From positions 1 to 8,250 of the forward strand of contig VGCB01000093.1 of NCBI GenBank assembly GCA_016870235.1: a stretch of 8,250 nt of DNA. Direction: 5' to 3'. The translations under genes and the position numbers were made by a program. Each line of letters opens with the position of its first letter. The first letter of the stretch is position 1. Positions 1 through 4,418 of the stretch are shown one piece after another. Below the pieces are notes generated by a model. The model was given only the letters and a program-made list of their open reading frames with translations. It did no database searches and was not told the DNA's origin. This DNA is from Actinomycetota bacterium. Lineage in GTDB: Bacteria > Actinomycetota > Thermoleophilia > Gaiellales > Gaiellaceae.

Positions 1-258
1 GACGCCGGCGAGCACCCCGACCCACGGCCCCGCGACCAGGAGCCCGGCGAGCGCGGGCCCGCAGCCCTTGGCGACGTCGAGCAGGGCGACCGGCAGCCCG
101 AGCGTGCGCCCGTAGATCCGCCAGACGTTGGTCGCGCCGATGTTGCCGCTGCCGACCGCGCGGATGTCCTCACCGCGGAGAAGGCGGACGAGGACGACGC
201 CGAACGGAATCGAGCCGACGAGGTACCCCCCGATCACGATCAGGACGTCGACGAGCAC
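1..258 (-). CDS. plsY: Glycerol-3-phosphate acyltransferase PlsY (N-terminal 86 residues, cut by window edge)
   Basis: PlsY is an integral membrane enzyme that transfers an acyl group from acyl-phosphate to glycerol-3-phosphate, the first step of phospholipid synthesis. The visible 86 residues carry the family hallmarks: a first membrane helix ending in GSIPFG (15-20) followed by a conserved Arg (25), the glycine-rich motif [13 protein letters not shown] (35-47), and LLDVAKG (59-65) entering the next helix. The rest lies beyond the left edge; full proteins are about 200 residues. The GTG at 258 is chosen because the only in-frame stop upstream is the SOD stop at 301-303, there is no other good start, and the protein begins right at its first helix. 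There is no Shine-Dalgarno sequence; instead TACACT lies six bases upstream, as in leaderless genes. It follows the minus-strand SOD gene by 42 bp on the same strand. The family assignment is secure; the start is probable. Confidence 0.93.
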   Translation of the reverse strand, partial: MLVDVLIVIGGYLVGSIPFGVVLVRLLRGEDIRAVGSGNIGATNVWRIYGRTLGLPVALLDVAKGCGPALAGLLVAGPWVGVLAGV

Positions 259-270
259 CGGCCGAGTGTA
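259..270 (-). promoter_or_regulatory. Probable leaderless promoter -10 for plsY
   Basis: On the minus strand TACACT (270-265) matches the TANNNT form of a -10 element and is separated from the plsY GTG at 258 by six bases (CGGCCG). Transcription would start at or next to the start codon, which explains the absence of a ribosome binding site. No clear -35 is visible. This is inferred from spacing alone. Confidence 0.45.
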
Positions 271-300
271 GTGGAGCCGCGCGAAGCCGAGGCGAGCTGA

Positions 301-909
301 TCAGGCCGGGATGTCGTAGGCCGTGACCCACCCGTTGACGACGTCCCAGTCGAGGTTCCGGAAGAACGCGTCGATGTAGGACGAGCGGTCGGTCTGGTAG
401 TCGAGGAAGTATGCGTGCTCGTAGACGTCGAGCGCGACGAGCGGCGAGTTGTTCCAGATCGGATACGTGTTCTGTGCGTCGCCGATGATGTTGACGAGCC
501 GCATCGCATCCCAGTCGAACGACGTCCACGCCCACCCACGTCCGGCCATGCCCGTCGCCTTGAGGTCGTCCCGCCACGCGGAGACCGAGCCGAAGTCCCG
601 CTGGATCAGGGCTCCGATCCGTCCGGTCGGGTCGCCGCCCGAGCCGCCCAGGTGCTCGAAGTACACCTCGTGGTTCTTGATCCCCCCGACCGCGAACGTG
701 AGATCGACCTTGAGCGCGCGGATCTCGGAGAAGACCTGGTTCGCCGCCTTCAGGTCGACGCCCTCGAGCTTGCCGAGGATCTCGTTCCGCTTCGCGACAT
801 AGCCCTGGTAGAGCTTGTAGTGCGCCTCGACGGACGCCCGCGAGATGCCGTCCAGTTCGAGCAGCGACGGCTTCAACGGACGGGCGGAGATCTCCTCGAA
901 CGACGCCAT
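301..909 (-). CDS. Divergent Fe/Mn-family superoxide dismutase
   Basis: This is a 202-residue member of the iron/manganese superoxide dismutase family, whose enzymes convert superoxide to hydrogen peroxide and oxygen. All four expected metal ligands can be placed: H30 ([11 protein letters not shown]), H80 ([10 protein letters not shown]), D161 and H165 ([12 protein letters not shown]). Gln146 lies 15 residues before D161, the position used by Mn-type enzymes. Differences from the neighbouring canonical SOD: the first helix reads H-x3-Y-x2-Y instead of H-x3-H-x3-Y, so the second-shell His is a Tyr and the gateway Tyr is one residue closer; the usual DxWEH is DVYEH. There is no signal peptide, so it is probably cytoplasmic. 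ATG 909 is set by a strong AGGAGG seven bases upstream, although the frame stays open further upstream. It is divergent from the second SOD gene. Activity is likely but not certain given the altered second shell. Confidence 0.92.
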   Translation of the reverse strand: MASFEEISARPLKPSLLELDGISRASVEAHYKLYQGYVAKRNEILGKLEGVDLKAANQVFSEIRALKVDLTFAVGGIKNHEVYFEHLGGSGGDPTGRIGALIQRDFGSVSAWRDDLKATGMAGRGWAWTSFDWDAMRLVNIIGDAQNTYPIWNNSPLVALDVYEHAYFLDYQTDRSSYIDAFFRNLDWDVVNGWVTAYDIPA

Positions 910-999
910 TGGCTTCCTCCTGGCAGGGCCGGTTTCGGGCGGGATGAGGTGAGAGCATATGCTTTCGACAACCCCGACGACGCCACAAGGAGACCCCCG
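910..999. promoter_or_regulatory. Divergent SOD intergenic region with symmetric promoter
   Basis: This 90-bp gap serves two SOD genes reading outward. Its centre holds the perfect 10-bp palindrome AGCATATGCT (954-963). Because it is symmetric it offers the same -10-like hexamer TATGCT on both strands, plus 958-963 and minus 959-954, overlapping by two bases. No convincing -35 is visible for either direction. It is the only good -10 candidate in the gap, so one bidirectional promoter probably serves both genes. A regulator operator at the same palindrome is the alternative. Confidence 0.5.
912..921 (-). promoter_or_regulatory. Ribosome binding site deciding the start of the minus-strand SOD
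   Basis: On the minus strand CAGGAGGAAG precedes the ATG at 909, with AGGAGG seven bases from the start codon. This near-perfect site fixes the start, although the reading frame remains open far upstream across the divergent SOD gene. Confidence 0.85.
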
Positions 1000-1605
1000 A
1001 TGGCCTACGCCGTGCCCGACCTCGCGTACCCGTTCGACGCGCTCGAGCCGCACATCGACGCGCGCACGATGGAGATCCACCACGACAAGCACCACGCCGC
1101 GTACGTGACGAACCTCAACGCCGCGCTCGAGGGGACCGGCCTCGGCGATCAGCCGATCGAGCAGCTGATCGCGAACCTCGACCAGGTGCCCGAGGACAAG
1201 CGAACGGCGGTGAGGAACAACGGCGGCGGCCACGCGAACCACACCCTGTTCTGGGAGATCATGGGCCCGGGCGGCGGCGCCCCCTCCGGCGACCTCGCGG
1301 CCGCGATCGACGGCGCCTTCGGCGGCCTCGACGCGCTCAAGACCGCGGTCAACGACGCCGGCGTCAAGCGGTTCGGCTCCGGCTGGTCGTGGCTCGTCGT
1401 CGACGGCGGCTCGCTCGCGGTGATGTCGACGCCCAACCAGGACTCGCCGCTGATGGAGGGCAAGACCCCGATCCTCGGAATCGACGTCTGGGAGCACGCC
1501 TACTACCTGAACTACCAGAATCGCCGTCCCGACTACCTCGCCGCCTGGTGGAACGTCGTCGCCTGGGATGCCGTCGCCGCCAAGTACGCGGCCGCACGCG
1601 GCTGA
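1000..1605 (+). CDS. sodA: Mn-type superoxide dismutase
   Basis: This 201-residue protein has the usual length and all landmarks of a canonical Mn/Fe superoxide dismutase. Metal ligands are H27 ([13 protein letters not shown]), H81 ([11 protein letters not shown]), D162 and H166 ([12 protein letters not shown]). The second-shell H31 and gateway Y35, the GSGWSW core (126-131) and Gln147 are present; Gln at this place with Gly at 76-77 points to manganese, though cambialistic use cannot be excluded. There is no signal peptide, so it acts in the cytoplasm. The start ATG has AAGGAGA (987-993) six bases upstream; the open frame that extends further upstream is not coding. It diverges from a second, more unusual SOD gene across 90 bp and is closed by a 15-bp hairpin seven bases after its stop, so the sigma gene downstream is probably a separate unit or depends on readthrough. 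Confidence 0.97.
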   Translation: MAYAVPDLAYPFDALEPHIDARTMEIHHDKHHAAYVTNLNAALEGTGLGDQPIEQLIANLDQVPEDKRTAVRNNGGGHANHTLFWEIMGPGGGAPSGDLAAAIDGAFGGLDALKTAVNDAGVKRFGSGWSWLVVDGGSLAVMSTPNQDSPLMEGKTPILGIDVWEHAYYLNYQNRRPDYLAAWWNVVAWDAVAAKYAAARG

Positions 1606-1611
1606 GCAGCG

Positions 1612-1646
1612 GCCGGGGCGCGCGGCTCGACGCCGCGCGCCCCGGC
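1612..1646 (+). terminator. GC-rich hairpin after the Mn-SOD gene
   Basis: The arms 1612-1626 and 1632-1646 form a perfect 15-bp stem around the five-base loop TCGAC, starting seven bases after the SOD stop codon. Only AATCC follows, with no run of T, so this is the U-less type of terminator common in high-GC actinobacteria rather than a classical one. Complete termination is not assured. Confidence 0.7.
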
Positions 1647-1680
1647 AATCCGACCGGATGACCGAAGCGAAGATGCTGAT

Positions 1681-2295
1681 GTGGCAGCACTCCTCGACAC
1701 ACCGACGATCGCGCCGGTCGTCACCGGGCTCGACTCGATGAGCGTCGAGGCCCTGCCCGTCGCCGTCTCCGACGGCGAGCTGATCGAGCGCGTCGCGGCG
1801 CGCGATCACGCTGCGTTCGAGGAGCTCCACCGCCGGTACGTCCGCGCCGTCCTCGGGCTCGCGCTCCGCCGCATCGGCGACCGCGGCCGCGCCGAGGACG
1901 CGACGCAGGAGACGTTCACCGCGATCTGGCGCTCCGCCTCTCGCTACGACCCCGAGCGAGGGCCGGGAGCGCCGTGGCTCTACACCGTCGCCCGCAACAC
2001 GATCGTCAACGGGCTGCGCCGGTCGCCCGAGCCCGCCGTCGACGCGCCCGAGGAGGTCGCGGACGCACCCGGGCCGTCGGAGCGCGCCGAGGCGTCGTGG
2101 GGGGCCTGGCGGCTGCACCCCGCGCTCGAGACCATTCCCGCGCCGGAGCGTCGGGTCGTCGAGCTCGCGTACTGGAGCGGCCTCTCGCACAGCGAGATCG
2201 CAGCGTTCCTCGACATCCCCCTCGGAACCGTCAAGACCCGCGTTCGGGCGGCCCTGCGGCGCCTCGCGGAGACCCTGGAGAGCGAGCTTCGATGA
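1681..2295 (+). CDS. ECF-type RNA polymerase sigma factor (SigK-like group)
   Basis: This is a 204-residue extracytoplasmic-function sigma factor, which directs RNA polymerase to a small stress regulon. Region sigma-2 spans about residues 31-114, with the core-binding helix around RAEDATQETFTAIW (70-83) and the -10 reading stretch PWLYTVARNTIVNGLRR (98-114). A Pro/Ala/Glu-rich linker of about 30 residues follows, then sigma-4 (148-199) with a helix-turn-helix, LSHSEIAAFLDIPLGTVKTR (168-187). GTG 1681 gives 19 extra residues before an internal ATG at 1738; neither has a good ribosome binding site, and 1738 would still keep sigma-2 intact, so the start is open. Its stop overlaps the start of the next gene by ATGA, the usual coupling of a sigma factor with its anti-sigma factor. 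No autoregulatory promoter could be recognised upstream. Confidence 0.93.
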   Translation: MAALLDTPTIAPVVTGLDSMSVEALPVAVSDGELIERVAARDHAAFEELHRRYVRAVLGLALRRIGDRGRAEDATQETFTAIWRSASRYDPERGPGAPWLYTVARNTIVNGLRRSPEPAVDAPEEVADAPGPSERAEASWGAWRLHPALETIPAPERRVVELAYWSGLSHSEIAAFLDIPLGTVKTRVRAALRRLAETLESELR

Positions 2296-2882
2296 CCGAT
2301 CGGCGTCCGGACTTCGACGAGCTCGTCGGCGGCGACGACCTCGACCCGGTCGAGAGCGCGCGGCTGCGGGCCCTGCACGATCTCCTCGTCAGCGCGGGCC
2401 CCCCGCCCGACGTCTCGCCCGACCTCCGCGCCGCCGTCGACCAGGTGCCGAAGGTCCGCCGGCTGCCTCTGCGCGACCACCGCTACCGGAACACGCTGAT
2501 CGCCGCTGCCGCGGTCGCCGCGGTCGCCCTCTTCGGCGGCGGCTATCTCGTCGGCAACGTGAGCCGGGCCGACGCGGCCTACACGGTGCCGATGGCCGGC
2601 TCGCACGGCGAGCGCGCGGAGCTCGTCGTCTACGAGAGGGACGGGGCGGGGAACTGGCCGATGCGCCTCCGCCTCGAGGCGGTGACCCTGCGCGAGGGGC
2701 AGGTCTACGAGCTGTGGCTGACCAAGGACGGCGTGCCGAAGGTCCAGTGCGGGTCGTTTCTGGCGAAGCCTGGCAAGACGACCGTGCCGCTCAACGCCCC
2801 GTACCGTCTCCGGCAGTTCGACGGCTGGATCGTCGTCGAGAAGGGGAAGAGCGACGCGCTCCTCTGGACCGTGAAGGCGTAG
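2292..2882 (+). CDS. RskA-like membrane anti-sigma factor
   Basis: This 196-residue protein is the probable inhibitor of the upstream ECF sigma factor, holding it at the membrane until a signal triggers release. Layout: a short cytoplasmic N-terminal part (1-66), one hydrophobic membrane helix (68-88, rich in Ala/Val and ending GGGYLVG), and an outer C-terminal domain (about 97-196). That domain has the RskA-family pattern: a beta-rich domain with LRLEAVTLREGQVYELWL (126-143), a single Cys153, and WIVVEKGKS (179-187). The HxxxCxxC zinc-binding motif of many anti-sigma factors is absent; the N-terminal part is short and acidic with only His29. Start ATG 2292 overlaps the sigma stop codon by four bases (ATGA), so translation is probably coupled. 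Pairing with the sigma factor is inferred from position and architecture. No protease-site motif was recognised. Confidence 0.88.
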   Translation: MTDRRPDFDELVGGDDLDPVESARLRALHDLLVSAGPPPDVSPDLRAAVDQVPKVRRLPLRDHRYRNTLIAAAAVAAVALFGGGYLVGNVSRADAAYTVPMAGSHGERAELVVYERDGAGNWPMRLRLEAVTLREGQVYELWLTKDGVPKVQCGSFLAKPGKTTVPLNAPYRLRQFDGWIVVEKGKSDALLWTVKA

Positions 2883-2899
2883 GGCGCTGTTCTTGTTTG

Positions 2900-2960
2900 C
2901 CGTTGCTCCGCGGATCCGGTGGTGGTGGCTCGAACGGGTACCGGATCCGCGGAGCAACGG
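2900..2960. repeat. Perfect 21-bp inverted repeat after the anti-sigma gene
   Basis: The arms 2900-2920 and 2940-2960 are exact reverse complements over 21 bases, around a 19-base spacer. The structure begins 17 bases after the anti-sigma stop codon. As RNA it would form a very stable hairpin and could end transcription of the sigma/anti-sigma operon, but no T-run follows. The length and perfection exceed an ordinary terminator, so a mobile-element end or regulator site is also possible. Confidence 0.8.
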
Positions 2961-2962
2961 AT

Positions 2963-3060
2963 CCTGAAGCCGGGAACCTGCGGTTCCCTGGGACCCCTCC
3001 CTTGCGATCGGGGCTGGCACCGTGCCCCTCGGCCTCCGCGTCTGGCTTCAGCCAGACGCG
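2963..3060 (+). repeat. Left copy of an imperfect inverted duplication of about 95 bp
   Basis: This block reads CCTGAAGCC, a GGGAACC/GGTTCCC hairpin, a CCCCTCC stretch, a variable part and then the 24-base hairpin at 3037-3060. The reverse complement of 3139-3233 repeats the same order with small gaps and substitutions, so the two are inverted copies of one element. The variable part (about 3001-3036) is poorly conserved, while the hairpins are best conserved, as expected when structure is under selection or recently copied. Confidence 0.6.
3037..3060 (+). repeat. 24-base REP-like hairpin, orientation 1
   Basis: CGCGTCTGGC (3037-3046) and GCCAGACGCG (3051-3060) form a perfect 10-bp stem with loop TTCA. 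The whole 24 bases recur exactly as the reverse complement at 3139-3162, where the loop reads TGAA. Confidence 0.85.
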
Positions 3061-3138
3061 TCTGCAGGGACAAGCAGTCTGCACGGGATCGGGCTTCGGT
3101 GCTCTGATCTCCGTGGTGATCTACGGCGTCCGTGGTTT

Positions 3139-3162
3139 CGCGTCTGGCTGAAGCCAGACGCG
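3139..3162 (-). repeat. 24-base REP-like hairpin, orientation 2
   Basis: CGCGTCTGGC (3139-3148), loop TGAA, GCCAGACGCG (3153-3162). It is the exact reverse complement of the hairpin at 3037-3060, with only the loop sequence revealing the orientation. The pair is separated by 78 bases that show no similarity to each other. Confidence 0.85.
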
Positions 3163-3233
3163 GAAATGGGGCTGGTGTTGGACTCGAGTGCAGGAGGGGT
3201 TCCCAAGGGGAACCTCGTTCCCCTGGCTTCAGG
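3139..3233 (-). repeat. Right copy of the imperfect inverted duplication of about 95 bp
   Basis: Read on the minus strand this block runs CCTGAAGCC, a GGGGAAC/GGTTCCCC hairpin, CCCCTCC, a variable part and the 24-base hairpin, matching the left copy at 2963-3060 in order. A transcript crossing both copies could fold them together with a loop of 78 bases. Confidence 0.6.
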
Positions 3234-3274
3234 GAACGAATCGTTCGATTCGAGCCCTAGCTGTATCCGAGCAG

Positions 3275-3335
3275 GCCGTGTTCTCGCGCGTCTGGTACGT
3301 CGGTCCCTCACCCACCGGACGCGCGAGAACACGGC
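3275..3335. repeat. Long inverted repeat upstream of the ABC importer operon
   Basis: The arms 3275-3295 and 3315-3335 pair over 21 positions; the only irregularity is T3293 opposite G3317, a G-U pair in RNA. The spacer is 19 bases, the same as in the 2900-2960 repeat, though the arm sequences are unrelated. The left arm contains CGCGTCTGG, shared with the two 24-base hairpins. It ends seven bases before TTGACA (3343-3348) and 38 bases before the operon's first start codon. It may be an insulating terminator, an operator, or another member of the palindrome cluster. Confidence 0.75.
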
Positions 3336-3342
3336 AGGGTCC

Positions 3343-3348
3343 TTGACA
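3343..3348 (+). promoter_or_regulatory. Consensus -35 hexamer TTGACA upstream of the importer operon
   Basis: TTGACA matches the housekeeping -35 consensus perfectly and lies 25 bases before the ATG at 3374. No -10 hexamer is found at 16-18 bases; the best A/T-rich word, CATCAT (3360-3365), is only 11 bases away. A promoter here is plausible by position, but the sequence does not complete it. Confidence 0.35.
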
Positions 3349-3373
3349 AGAAAAGGTGGCATCATCCGCGCGC

Positions 3374-4414
3374 ATGACGGAGAACGCGGCGGCCGCACCT
3401 CTGATCAGCGCCCGGGGCGTCTGGAAGGTGTTCGGCCCACGCCCGGAGCGGATCGTGGGGTCGCCCGAGGCGGAGCTCTCGCGGGCGGAGCTGCGGGAGA
3501 AGACCGGCTGCGTGACCGCCGTTCGCGACGTCTCGTTCGACGTGATGCCGGGCGAGGTGTTCGTGGTCATGGGCCTCTCGGGATCGGGGAAGTCGACGCT
3601 CGTCCGGACGCTGATCCGGCTGATCGAGCCGACGGCGGGGGCGATCGAGGTCGCGGGGGTCGACGTCTGCGCGGCGGACCGGGGGGCACTGAGGGAGCTG
3701 CGACGGAGCAGCGTCTCGATGGTGTTCCAGCACTTCGGGCTGCTCGCGCACCGCCGGGTCATCGACAACGTCGCGTTCGGCCTCGAGGTGCGCGGCATGA
3801 GCAAGGACGAGCGGCTCGTGCGGGCGCGGGCGGCGCTCGATCTCGTCGGCCTGGCCGACGTCGCGAACGCGTTCCCCGACCAGCTCTCCGGCGGCATGCA
3901 GCAGCGCGTGGGCGTCGCGCGCGCGTTCGTCGTCGAGCCCAAGGTGATGCTGTTCGACGAGCCGTTCAGCGCGCTCGACCCGCTGATCCGCCGCGACATG
4001 CAGGCCGAGGTGACGCGCCTGCAGCGCGAGACCGGGATGACGATGGTGTTCATCACCCACGATCTGCCGGAGGCGCTGCGGCTCGGCGATCGGATCGCGA
4101 TCATGCGCGACGGCGCGATCGTCCAGCTGGGGACGCCGGAGGAGCTCGTCGCCGCGCCCGCCGACGCCTACGTCGAGAACTTCGTGCGCGACGTCCCGCG
4201 CTCGCACGTCCTGACGCTGCGCTCGGTCATGCGACCAGCGCACCCGCACGAGCTGAACGAGGGCGTCCGGCTCGACGTGCGGACGACGGTGCGCGCCGCG
4301 GTGCCGTGGCTCGCGCGGAGCGAGCATCCCGTCCTCGCGCTCGAGGGGGAGCGGGTGGTCGGCGTCGTCGATCGCGAGGCGGTGCTCCGCTCGATCGCCG
4401 GCGAGGAGGCCTGA
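3374..4414 (+). CDS. proV: Quaternary-amine (glycine betaine/proline type) ABC importer ATPase
   Basis: This 346-residue cytoplasmic ATPase powers uptake of compatible solutes. It shows the ProV/OpuAA layout, including the family's extra N-terminal segment ([12 protein letters not shown] to LREKTG, 19-45) before the nucleotide-binding domain. Motifs: Walker [10 protein letters not shown] (67-75), Q-loop VFQHFGLL (117-124), signature LSGGMQQR (171-178), Walker B VMLFDEP (191-197), D-loop SALD (199-202), H-loop His229. After about residue 262 only some 80 residues remain, with one CBS-like half (about 305-340, [20 protein letters not shown]), whereas ProV and OpuAA proteins of about 400 residues carry a tandem CBS pair that senses ionic strength. 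ATG 3374 is preferred; GTG 3356 in frame would add six residues. Neither has a well-spaced ribosome binding site. The permease start follows its stop after four bases. Betaine as substrate is inferred from family. Confidence 0.93.
   Translation: MTENAAAAPLISARGVWKVFGPRPERIVGSPEAELSRAELREKTGCVTAVRDVSFDVMPGEVFVVMGLSGSGKSTLVRTLIRLIEPTAGAIEVAGVDVCAADRGALRELRRSSVSMVFQHFGLLAHRRVIDNVAFGLEVRGMSKDERLVRARAALDLVGLADVANAFPDQLSGGMQQRVGVARAFVVEPKVMLFDEPFSALDPLIRRDMQAEVTRLQRETGMTMVFITHDLPEALRLGDRIAIMRDGAIVQLGTPEELVAAPADAYVENFVRDVPRSHVLTLRSVMRPAHPHELNEGVRLDVRTTVRAAVPWLARSEHPVLALEGERVVGVVDREAVLRSIAGEEA
4404..4409 (+). promoter_or_regulatory. Ribosome binding site for the permease inside the end of the ATPase gene
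   Basis: AGGAGG lies within the last codons of the ATPase gene, nine bases before the permease GTG at 4419. It decides this start and implies translational coupling of the two genes. Confidence 0.75.
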
Positions 4415-4418
4415 GGCC

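Larger units (their letters stand above)
2883..3373. repeat. Palindrome-rich intergenic region (490 bp, no gene)
   Basis: No coding sequence is credible here; short open frames run through palindromes and match nothing recognisable. The stretch holds at least seven inverted repeats, listed separately where clear. The core TGAAGCC occurs four times in alternating orientation (2965, 3044, 3149, 3225), and CGCGTCTGG or its complement occurs five times (3037, 3052, 3139, 3154, 3287). Smaller stems not listed elsewhere include GGGAACC/GGTTCCC (2972-2988), GGTTCCC/GGGAACC (3198-3214), an 8-bp stem 3215-3222/3232-3239, and CGAATCG/CGATTCG (3237-3252). It resembles clustered REP/BIME-type repeats. 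Functions such as termination, mRNA stabilisation or relics of small mobile elements are inference. Confidence 0.75.

Noticed and set aside
415..999. N-terminal extension of the Mn-SOD gene
   Set aside because: The open frame runs antisense through the other SOD gene; the conserved protein start and the AAGGAGA site place the start at 1000.
910..2190. Long minus-strand open frame continuing upstream of the divergent SOD gene
   Set aside because: It overlaps the canonical Mn-SOD and sigma-factor genes, its translation is Arg/Val-rich low-complexity, and a strong ribosome site fixes the true start at 909.
2714..3151. Possible small genes in the palindrome-rich gap
   Set aside because: The frames run through the inverted repeats, giving repeated peptides that only reflect the DNA repeats, and have no ribosome site or recognisable similarity.
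2900..3335. CRISPR array
   Set aside because: The repeats are palindromic, unequal in spacing and in alternating orientation; there are no regular direct repeats with unique spacers and no cas genes.
3022..3373. An upstream plus-strand open frame entering the ATPase region
   Set aside because: It is in a different frame from the ATPase gene and becomes Arg-rich shadow sequence beyond 3400.
3275..3373. Riboswitch ahead of the importer operon
   Set aside because: The structure is a single long stem without the multi-helix conserved core of known riboswitches, and no betaine-sensing class could be recognised.
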